Origin: Pantoea sp. Ep11b | GTDB lineage: Bacteria; Pseudomonadota; Gammaproteobacteria; Enterobacterales; Enterobacteriaceae | Direction of reading: 5' to 3' | Assembly (NCBI RefSeq): GCF_040783975.1 | Contig: NZ_CP160631.1 | Span: forward strand, 1,860,001-1,924,000 | Length of the DNA stretch: 64,000 nucleotides | Shown here: piece after piece, positions 28,786 to 35,326 of the stretch | How the letters are laid out: the number at the start of each line of letters is the position of its first letter | Numbering within the stretch: the first letter of the stretch is position 1 | Program-made: the position numbers and the translations under genes | Notes under the pieces: generated by a model | Told to the model about the DNA's origin: nothing | The model's input: the letters and a program-made list of their open reading frames with translations, nothing else | Database searches by the model: none

Positions 28786-29019
28786 TTATCCTTCAGTCGC
28801 CAGTCGGATGATCAGCTGCCCCGGCCCGGTGATCACTTCTATCTTTTGCCCGGTCGTAAAGCCCAGCGCTTCCAGCCAGCGGCCTTTAATGGTGAGCTGT
28901 GGCAGCGGGTTCGGCTGGCCTTTATTAGGCCGGTATCCCACTTTGTAATAATGCGGCTGCGATCCGCTGGCGGCGGTTGTGGGTGTGCGGGTATCTGGCT
29001 TATGATGCGTGTCAGCCAT
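28786..29019 (-). CDS. symE: SymE family SOS-induced toxin
   Basis: This 77-residue protein has the SymE core: HYYKVGYRP, then PQLTIKGRWLEALGFTTGQKI and the GPGQLIIR strand, an AbrB/MazE-like fold. In E. coli SymE is a toxin induced by DNA damage, with translation blocked by the antisense RNA SymR. The ATG at 29019 follows a GAGGAG site; a TTG six bases upstream is less likely. A LexA-like box lies about 110 nt upstream. The gene is convergent with the orphan immunity gene and shares the bidirectional terminator at 28738-28767. Confidence 0.85.
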   Translation of the reverse strand: MADTHHKPDTRTPTTAASGSQPHYYKVGYRPNKGQPNPLPQLTIKGRWLEALGFTTGQKIEVITGPGQLIIRLATEG

Positions 29020-29125
29020 AATCAACTCCTCATCAGTTGGTTGTGGTCAGCGGGCTGTTGGTGGTGACACACCTTCAGTCCGCGCTAAAAAATCTCTGGT
29101 TGCGCTCTTCCTTTTCCGTTTTATC

Positions 29126-29141
29126 CTGTTTAAATATACAC
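29126..29141 (-). promoter_or_regulatory. LexA-like (SOS) box upstream of symE
   Basis: On the minus strand the site reads GTGTATATTTAAACAG, matching CTGT-N8-ACAG with one mismatch and the expected AT-rich centre. It is about 110 nt before the symE start. E. coli symE is LexA-controlled and has a leader of similar size that hosts SymR, so the position fits. No SymR promoter could be assigned. Confidence 0.65.
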
Positions 29142-30044
29142 CTTCCGCCGGGTAAACTCGCTGAAAGCGAAGTAGTAAACTGCGAGCCGTCTCTGAAAAC
29201 GGATTCTTTTTTTCCGGTCTGCATTTTGCTTATCCCTTCTTCATATCGCCTTACGGAATATTCTTTCCCGGCGGAATGTCACACTATGATTCCGCATTAA
29301 CCAGCCTTCATTCTGTCTTACTGATTACGCCTTGCCTCCACTAAAGTCGGTAATAAAGATTGCGACGTGACGCAGCTGTAACATGACTGCCCATAAGCAC
29401 ATCCGGCAGAAGGGAGCATTGACAGCCTCCATTGGCAGTCAGTTTCAGGTCAGCATTTTTGAATAAGTGCAGGTGTAACTCTCCAATTGCTATTTCCCAT
29501 ACAGGTCAATTTAAATAGATCTGTAACTCAGAGTCTGAATAAAGGGGAACCTTGCGGTCAGATTGAGAATCCGTGTTAATAGACGGTATAAAACTGTGTG
29601 GTTTTCTGGATGTATTAGCGATAATATTTTCGGTGGTTTTATTTTTTTTTTTTTTTTTTTTTTGTGTGGCGATGTGGTCTTGATACCTCTGATTATTTTT
29701 GCTCTAATAGTGCCATGGGTATTGATTAATAAATAAAGTACATCAGTAATTTAAGTGGAAGAATTTCTTACCTAACTCAAATTAAATTGCTGTAATAAAT
29801 TTTAAAGAGTGGAGTTCAAACGCCACATTTTCCACAGGTCAGCCTGTTTTAAAACATCCGGGTATAAACAGATGCACTCCGATCCTGTCTGAGCATAAGG
29901 CGCGGAGCGCTACAGGAAATTCCTGGCCGCTACAGGCGGATTGATAAAACGATAACCAGTCCGTCGGGTATGGGTGATTCAGGGAACGAAGTCCTGCGAT
30001 AAGCGCAGGGAAATAATGTTAAATTATGAAAAGGAATTAACCAC
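29142..30044. other. AT-rich intergenic region with a 22-T tract
   Basis: No supported gene is seen here. The open frame at 29037-29300 has no family resemblance and overlaps the symE control region. The region contains an uninterrupted run of 22 T at 29642-29663 and a palindrome CAGGAAATTCCTG near 29914. The leader of the outer membrane protein gene at 30045 lies at its right end. Composition is clearly lower in GC than the core genes. Confidence 0.6.
29642..29663. repeat. 22-nt poly-T tract
   Basis: There are twenty-two consecutive T residues within a T-rich stretch, about 380 nt upstream of the Ail/OmpX-like gene. Such long homopolymers are rare in enterobacterial genomes and prone to length change. 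There is no hairpin directly upstream to make it a classic terminator. Confidence 0.9.
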
Positions 30045-30608
30045 ATGACCTCTAAATTAACGATGCTGGCATTACTGTGTGGCGGTATGTTCGTGGGCAG
30101 CAATGCGCTGGCTGATAATCACACTGTCTCGATCGGCTATGCTCAAAGCAAAGTTGATGACTTCAAAAACATTCGCGGTGTCAATGTTCAGTATCGCTAT
30201 GAGTGGGACTCTCCTCTCAGCGTGATTGGTTCGTTCAGCTATCTGAAAGGCGATCAAAGTTTTTCTGAGCGCGAAGATTTTTATGGCGATGTCAGCGGGT
30301 ATGACGGTAAAACTAAAGTGAAATATTATTCACTGATGGCTGGTCCGGCATATCGTATCAATGACTATGTCAGCTTCTATGGATTGATCGGTGTTGCTCA
30401 TACCAAAGTGGATGAGAACGTGACTTATCTCGGAGCGTATTCCGAAGATTATAGCGAAAATAAATCCTCTTTTGCCTATGGCGCAGGTATTGTCGTGAAT
30501 CCAGTCAGTAACCTCTCTGTGAGTGTTGGCTATGAAGGTACTCGCGTGAAATATAACGAAGAGGTTGCTATAAATGGTTTCAACATCGGTATCGGCTACC
30601 GTTTCTGA
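30045..30608 (+). CDS. Ail/Lom/OmpX-family outer membrane protein
   Basis: This 187-residue protein has a signal peptide (MTSKLTMLALLCGGMFVGSN..ALA, cleaved near residue 23). It then shows eight-stranded barrel features: VSIGYAQSKV, GVNVQYRYEW, YYSLMAGPAYRINDYVSFYG, SVGYEGTRV, and the C-terminal strand NIGIGYRF ending in Phe. These are typical of the OmpX/Ail/PagC group, whose members act in adhesion, serum resistance or stress. A clear AAGGA site precedes the ATG, and a terminator follows. It may be regulated by PhoP or stress in relatives, but no box was identified. Confidence 0.9.
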   Translation: MTSKLTMLALLCGGMFVGSNALADNHTVSIGYAQSKVDDFKNIRGVNVQYRYEWDSPLSVIGSFSYLKGDQSFSEREDFYGDVSGYDGKTKVKYYSLMAGPAYRINDYVSFYGLIGVAHTKVDENVTYLGAYSEDYSENKSSFAYGAGIVVNPVSNLSVSVGYEGTRVKYNEEVAINGFNIGIGYRF

Positions 30609-30625
30609 TTTAACGCTAAAATCTG

Positions 30626-30658
30626 CAACCCTGATCATCTGGTCAGGGTTGTTTTTTT
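30626..30658 (+). terminator. Terminator of the Ail/OmpX-like gene
   Basis: CAACCCTGA and TCAGGGTTG form a 9-bp stem around TCATCTGG, followed by seven T residues. Confidence 0.93.
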
Positions 30659-31065
30659 CGGCCTGTGAAGGGTAATGTTTAATGAATCTCAGTTCTTAGT
30701 TAGTTGTCAGATAGATACCTTATTCTATTTTTCCCGCAGGATTAATAAAGTTTTTGCACAATGATTTGGTCAGCCATTTTGTTTAATAGTTGCATCGCTC
30801 CATAAACGCTGTGCAACGCAACAGGTACCCGGCTCTGACATCATTAAAATAATCCCATTTTTATTAAAGTTTAATCAAGGAAGATAAAAAGTGGCGGAAA
30901 AAATCATCATTTCCGGATTGATAGCACTATTATTAAGTGGTTGCACTGCAGGTTTCAGACCTTCTCTGAATGATTATAAAGGACAGGATGCGGCCCGGAT
31001 TCGTGTCGGTTCAGAGGGTAATACGGCTCTTCAGTTCTTTGAGAAGCAGGATTCAGGTTGCTATA

Positions 31066-31073
31066 AAAAAGTA
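31066..31073. repeat. Left 8-bp target duplication of the composite transposon
   Basis: AAAAAGTA abuts the left IS copy and is repeated at 33887-33894 beside the right copy. The inner flanks of the two IS copies do not match each other or this sequence. The duplication therefore belongs to the pair as a unit. IS1 elements usually duplicate 8-9 bp. Confidence 0.85.
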
Positions 31074-31840
31074 GGTAATGCTTCCAATTAGTAGAACATA
31101 TACTTTTCGATGAATGAGCCGATGACTTTTTCGTGGATTTCGATGGAGCGTGAGAAGCAAATCGTTTTGCGGGCCAGACGCTTAATCCGGGTGCGGAGTG
31201 CCAGGTTGTTACGCTCAATGCGTTGCGTAAAAATCTTGCCCGTCAGGTGCTTCTCCTTCGGGACTTCTCTGGCATAGCTTCCCCAGTTGTCACTGGTTAT
31301 CATACCAATGCTGAACGGTGTTAACAGAGCCAATAGCTCCCTGCAGGTCTCATTTGTACGCGGACCGAAGGTGTAGGCCAGTACGCCGCCTGTTTTGGTG
31401 TTGTAAGCGTACCATAGCCAGTGTTGTAGGGCTTTACTGCCAACAAAGGCCCACTGCTCATCGAGTTCACAGATAAGCGCTACGTCGGCATGAGCGACCG
31501 GAGAAGAGGTAATCCGGCGGGGTGTCAGTTTTTTAAAGCCCGAATGACTGTGTTGATACCGATTTTTAGTGTTCTGGCGGTATCTCGGATACCTGACCCG
31601 TTATGAGTCATATCAATGATTTGCTCTTTGACTCCCGGTTTTCTGGCTTCATAGCGATAAGAAAGCTGGAATACACGGTGACAACACTGGCAGCGGAATC
31701 TCTCACGTTTAGTCGGGCTGAGTCCATGTCGGTAAACTTCATCTGAATTACAGCGGGGGCAGTGGACTGTTACGGTAGCCATGAAAACACCTCAAATAAC
31801 GGCAGGATATCATAAGATCCAACCATTCAGAGGCATTACC
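31074..31840 (-). mobile_element. IS1-family insertion sequence, copy 1
   Basis: The element is 767 bp, near the 768 bp of IS1. The ends are imperfect inverted repeats starting GGTAATGC (GGTAATGCTTCCAATTAG at one end, GGTAATGCCTCTGAATGG at the other). It encodes InsA and InsB on the minus strand. The sequence appears identical to copy 2. Confidence 0.93.
31088..31782 (-). CDS. IS1-type transposase InsAB' (frameshifted insA/insB), copy 1
   Basis: InsA is 31525-31782 (85 residues), with a four-Cys zinc motif (CPRC..., CQCC) and an HTH (GIRDTARTLKIGINTVIRALK). InsB lies in the overlapping frame and ends at 31088 with the DDE-type core (ICELDEQWAFVGSK, then a Trp/Tyr segment, and TQRIERNNLALR near the end). 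The A6C slip site in TTTAAAAAAC, near the InsA stop at 31528-31540, is where IS1 elements make the -1 frameshift that yields the active fusion. No lesion is seen, so the element is likely functional. Confidence 0.92.
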
Positions 31841-31981
31841 GAAAAAACCATACCCGTTGTTATAAAAAGTATTTTTAAAAAATAAGATTTACAATATAAT
31901 GTTACCTACTTGCGTCATGGACTCCCAAGGCAATCAAGCGAAATATTAAATATCATCTTTATTAACTCAGGAGGAGTTACA

Positions 31982-32536
31982 GTGTCTTTTAAAAAATTTA
32001 AATTAACCCTTGTTATATGCATCCTTGCGTCATTAATTTCTGGTTGTAGTTTACTAAAAGGCTTTAAGGTTCGACAACCAACAACCTATAAAGAGCCAAC
32101 TGTTTTATCAGATGTTTCCAGAGTTCGATTTATTGGTAATGTTACCGGAACAGGCGTCAGACCTTTCGGATCTGAATATTATGACGGACTCGTTTACCAT
32201 GGCGTCTGGGGGCATTATAACTCAACAAAAGACATTGGCATGCCGAAAATATCATATAGAAAATCGGATTATGAAGGGTATTATTACGAAGTTTATGTGA
32301 AATCGGGCAGAGCCAGATTCCTCATCAAAACAGATGCAACCTTAATGGGTACTTGCATGGCGATGTTCGAAGTTAAATTAGAAGCAGGAAAAGACTATGA
32401 ATTTAATTACGATCCACACGCAAGTCGCGACTCCTGCATTCTTCATGCAAATGAAATAGTTAAAGATGAGAAGATGGGAGCTTACACGCTGAAAAAGATA
32501 GAGACGAAAGATGTTTATGGAAAGGGTGATTGGTAA
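31982..32536 (+). CDS. Unassigned lipoprotein carried by the composite transposon
   Basis: The GTG at 31982 follows a very strong AGGAGGAG site and starts a signal peptide with lipobox LISGC, giving 184 residues. The upstream part of the frame is not needed. The mature protein has segments parallel to the gene that the transposon interrupts: IGMP, then a Tyr-rich strand, a charged turn, and MFEVKLEAGKDYEFNY against the other protein's AEFIPQANHDYDIVV. The two are probably distant paralogues of an undescribed beta-rich lipoprotein family. It is likely co-transcribed with the next gene. Confidence 0.8.
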   Translation: MSFKKFKLTLVICILASLISGCSLLKGFKVRQPTTYKEPTVLSDVSRVRFIGNVTGTGVRPFGSEYYDGLVYHGVWGHYNSTKDIGMPKISYRKSDYEGYYYEVYVKSGRARFLIKTDATLMGTCMAMFEVKLEAGKDYEFNYDPHASRDSCILHANEIVKDEKMGAYTLKKIETKDVYGKGDW

Positions 32537-32569
32537 GCCATAACTAACCTGAAAGGAAGCGCGATAAAA

Positions 32570-32935
32570 ATGAAGACCAGACAGCTCATTAAAAAACTAT
32601 TTATCTTTATTTTCGTTATCTTTTTAACGGGGTGCATAAGTGATGGTAGTTCATCTTATGAGAAATCTCTTTCGGAAATAACACTGAAAAATCACCGCCA
32701 ATATTTTGTGATTGGAAAAACCACAAAGAGGGATGCATTTCAAGTTTTAGGCCCTCCACAGCAAGAAACAAATAAGGAAAATGGAGAGACAGAGTGGCAC
32801 TATTTTTATAATAAAGAATCCGTTTATGTTCCAGTCATTGCACCGCTCCCTATTAATTTGAGCGAGTCAAAAAGAATATCATTACTATTTAATAGTAAAG
32901 AGGTTTTAAAAGATGTGAGTTTTGTAGAAAAGTAA
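32570..32935 (+). CDS. BamE/SmpA-like small lipoprotein in transposon cargo
   Basis: This 121-residue protein has a basic, hydrophobic signal and lipobox FLTGC. The mature part shows the SmpA/OmlA pattern: FVIGKTTKRDAFQVLGPPQ, then G-E-T-E-W-HYFY, as in BamE and its many paralogues. BamE proper belongs to the BAM complex; paralogues like this have unknown roles. A GAAAGGAAG site precedes the ATG. It is 33 nt after the preceding lipoprotein gene, so the two probably form an operon that ends at the hairpin near 32955. Confidence 0.8.
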   Translation: MKTRQLIKKLFIFIFVIFLTGCISDGSSSYEKSLSEITLKNHRQYFVIGKTTKRDAFQVLGPPQQETNKENGETEWHYFYNKESVYVPVIAPLPINLSESKRISLLFNSKEVLKDVSFVEK

Positions 32936-32954
32936 TTCTCAGAGTGTATCCTTA

Positions 32955-32990
32955 TTCAGGCGAGTCCTATCTTCGCCTGAACATTCTTAC
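32955..32990 (+). terminator. Terminator after the cargo lipoprotein pair
   Basis: TTCAGGCGA and TCGCCTGAA form a 9-bp stem with a 9-nt loop, 20 nt after the gene. The following CATTCTT is only weakly T-rich. Confidence 0.65.
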
Positions 32991-33119
32991 GAATGTCCAG
33001 GCGAGAAATTTTTATGTCATTCCGAAACTGGTCATATTATCATCAGCACGGAAAAAGTATTTTATAATGAGAAGAAACAGTAGTCTGGAGCCAAAGTCCC
33101 ACTTTAAACTATAACTCTC

Positions 33120-33886
33120 GGTAATGCTTCCAATTAGTAGAACATATACTTTTCGATGAATGAGCCGATGACTTTTTCGTGGATTTCGATGGAGCGTGAG
33201 AAGCAAATCGTTTTGCGGGCCAGACGCTTAATCCGGGTGCGGAGTGCCAGGTTGTTACGCTCAATGCGTTGCGTAAAAATCTTGCCCGTCAGGTGCTTCT
33301 CCTTCGGGACTTCTCTGGCATAGCTTCCCCAGTTGTCACTGGTTATCATACCAATGCTGAACGGTGTTAACAGAGCCAATAGCTCCCTGCAGGTCTCATT
33401 TGTACGCGGACCGAAGGTGTAGGCCAGTACGCCGCCTGTTTTGGTGTTGTAAGCGTACCATAGCCAGTGTTGTAGGGCTTTACTGCCAACAAAGGCCCAC
33501 TGCTCATCGAGTTCACAGATAAGCGCTACGTCGGCATGAGCGACCGGAGAAGAGGTAATCCGGCGGGGTGTCAGTTTTTTAAAGCCCGAATGACTGTGTT
33601 GATACCGATTTTTAGTGTTCTGGCGGTATCTCGGATACCTGACCCGTTATGAGTCATATCAATGATTTGCTCTTTGACTCCCGGTTTTCTGGCTTCATAG
33701 CGATAAGAAAGCTGGAATACACGGTGACAACACTGGCAGCGGAATCTCTCACGTTTAGTCGGGCTGAGTCCATGTCGGTAAACTTCATCTGAATTACAGC
33801 GGGGGCAGTGGACTGTTACGGTAGCCATGAAAACACCTCAAATAACGGCAGGATATCATAAGATCCAACCATTCAGAGGCATTACC
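33120..33886 (-). mobile_element. IS1-family insertion sequence, copy 2
   Basis: This is a second 767-bp copy, apparently identical to the one at 31074-31840 and in the same orientation, with the same GGTAATGC ends. Identity between copies suggests recent movement or gene conversion. Confidence 0.93.
33134..33828 (-). CDS. IS1-type transposase InsAB' (frameshifted insA/insB), copy 2
   Basis: The reading frames match copy 1: InsA at 33571-33828 and InsB ending at 33134, joined by the A6C frameshift site. All motifs described for copy 1 are present. Either copy could supply transposase for the composite element. Confidence 0.92.
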
Positions 33887-33894
33887 AAAAAGTA
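33887..33894. repeat. Right 8-bp target duplication of the composite transposon
   Basis: AAAAAGTA repeats the sequence at 31066-31073. The interrupted lipoprotein frame resumes at the next base. Confidence 0.85.
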
Positions 33895-34262
33895 CTGGAA
33901 CGCCGTATTACTTCTGGCTTTGCCATTCTGGGTATCCCTCTCACAGGGAATAAAAGAATGGGTATGCCAGCCTCATCTGATAATAATGGTGCTTTCATCA
34001 ATGAGTTCACCCTGAAACCGGGACAAATGATTCGGGTCTTCCACTACTGGACTGAGACTGGGTACTATCAGAACACTCAAAAATCTGCCACTGCTGAATT
34101 TATTCCTCAGGCCAACCATGACTACGATATTGTGGTCAGAGGCTCTGAATATGCAGGCGATAGCGTGTCCATCAAAAATCTCACCCCGGATGGCGCCGTA
34201 GTGGGCTGGGGCGACGTGAAGGAATGCCCGTCAAAGAGTATTTTTGATTAGTTTCCTCTTCC

Positions 34263-34300
34263 TTCATTCCTGAAGCCTGGTTGCTTCAGGAATGAATCTT
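34263..34300 (+). terminator. Terminator after the split lipoprotein gene
   Basis: CATTCCTGAAGC and GCTTCAGGAATG form a perfect 12-bp stem with a six-base loop, 13 nt after the stop. The downstream tract is AATCTTCACTTTT. Confidence 0.8.
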
Positions 34301-34659
34301 CACTTTTACGGCATAGTCAGTAACCTGGTTATACAGGTAGCGATGGAAATGCGGTTGCCAGAACAGGCAGTCAGCTTCTTTATAGCACTTAAAAAAGATT
34401 TATAATATTGATTTTATTGGTTAAATTTCTGGCTTAAATCGATAACAGTAAAAACTTTCTGCACCTCAGAACTCTCCTAAAAACTGGTCCTGAAAGCAAA
34501 GTGACCAATTTCTTCCATTTATCTGATGTTGCAATTTCGGTCCATCTGTAAAACTTCATCCCAACAAACACGGCGCGTCGCGCACGCCGGTTAGACCTCC
34601 GTCAACGAGGATGCTTTATGGCAGGAATGCGCGGTAACACTTTTCAGGAGGAACTTCCT
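34301..34659. other. Non-coding region before ycfJ, right edge of the island
   Basis: No gene is supported in these 360 bases. AT-rich sequence gives way near 34560 to a GC-rich leader (CGGCGCGTCGCGCACGCCGG). This is where the accessory island ends and the conserved ycfJ-mfd order resumes. A CAGGAGGA site at 34646-34653 belongs to ycfJ. Confidence 0.6.
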
Positions 34660-35202
34660 GTGAATAAATCAATGTTAGCGGGTATCGGTATTGGTGTGGC
34701 AGCAGCGCTGGGTGTTGCCGCCGTGGCAGGCATGAACGTGTTTGATCGCGGCCCGCAATACGCTCAGGTACTCTCTGCAACGCCTATCAAAGAGAGCATC
34801 AGGCAGCCACGCCAGGAGTGTCGTAATGTCACCCTGACGCATCGCCGGGCCGTACAGGACGAAAACCGTCTTGCCGGTTCTGTATTAGGTGCAGTGGCAG
34901 GGGGGGTGCTGGGTCACCAGTTTGGTGGCGGTCGCGGCAGGGATGTGGCGACGGTAGCGGGTGCGGTAGCGGGCGGTTATGCCGGTAATCAGGTCCAGGC
35001 CGGACTGCAGGATCGGGATACCTACACCACCACCGAACAGCGCTGCAAAACAGTTTATGATAAACAAGAGAAAAAACTGGGATATGACGTGACCTATAAA
35101 ATAGGCGACCAGCAGGGCAAAATCCGTATGGAGAACGATCCCGGCACGCGTATTCCACTGGATCGCAACGGTCAGCTGATTCTTAACGGCGACCAGGCGT
35201 AA
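34660..35202 (+). CDS. ycfJ: YcfJ, glycine-zipper 2TM domain protein
   Basis: This 180-residue envelope protein starts at GTG 34660 (MNKSMLAGIGIGVAAALGVA), preceded by a CAGGAGGA site. The longer ATG frame at 34618 adds an N-terminus not found in relatives. An N-terminal membrane/signal segment is followed by a Gly-zipper hairpin (SVLGAVAGGVLGHQFGGGRG, then VAGAVAGGYAGNQ) and a conserved C-terminal domain (YKIGDQQGKIRM). The function is unknown. The match to E. coli YcfJ is close over the full length. Confidence 0.93.
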   Translation: MNKSMLAGIGIGVAAALGVAAVAGMNVFDRGPQYAQVLSATPIKESIRQPRQECRNVTLTHRRAVQDENRLAGSVLGAVAGGVLGHQFGGGRGRDVATVAGAVAGGYAGNQVQAGLQDRDTYTTTEQRCKTVYDKQEKKLGYDVTYKIGDQQGKIRMENDPGTRIPLDRNGQLILNGDQA

Positions 35203-35248
35203 TTGGGCAAAGCTTTGCCGCCTTCGCGGCCACACAGCACGACGTAAT

Positions 35249-35282
35249 GAAAAAGGCGCATCTTCCGGATGCGCCTTTTTCA
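35249..35282. terminator. Bidirectional terminator between ycfJ and mfd
   Basis: AAAAAGGCGCATC and GATGCGCCTTTTT form a strong stem with A and T tails, serving both convergent genes. Confidence 0.95.
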
Positions 35283-35326
35283 TGGTGTTCCGCCCGCCCG
35301 GCGCTCAGTACCAGGCGGGCAGGGTG

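Larger units (their letters stand above)
31074..33886. mobile_element. Composite transposon: two direct IS1-family copies with lipoprotein cargo
   Basis: Two 767-bp IS copies in the same orientation (31074-31840 and 33120-33886) bound 1279 bp of cargo with two lipoprotein genes. The whole unit is bordered by the 8-bp direct repeat AAAAAGTA, while each IS alone has no matching flanks. This is the classic signature of a composite transposon moved as one piece. It disrupted the lipoprotein gene starting at 30891. The cargo is AT-rich. Confidence 0.88.
30891..34251 (+). pseudogene. Lipoprotein gene split by a composite IS1-type transposon
   Basis: The 5' part (30891-31073, GTG start after AAGGAAG) encodes a signal with lipobox LLSGC and runs to GCYKKV. 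Removing 31074-33886 and one copy of the 8-bp duplication AAAAAGTA restores one frame that continues LERRITSGFAILGIPLTGN from 33895 to the TAG at 34251. The uninterrupted product would be 179 residues. The two halves fit without any frame change. The mature protein is unassigned but looks related to the lipoprotein encoded inside the transposon (shared MGMP and F..QANHDYD-like segments). As it stands, only a truncated lipoprotein of about 66 residues could be made. Confidence 0.9.

Noticed and set aside
29037..29300. 87-codon plus-strand frame antisense to the symE leader
   Set aside because: The translation is low-information with no family resemblance and no good start site; the region is better explained by the symE control sequences.
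31066..31848. Single IS1 insertion with its own target duplication
   Set aside because: The flanks of copy 1 (AAAAAGTA and GAAAAAAC) and of copy 2 do not match individually; only the outer pair does, so the composite model is preferred.
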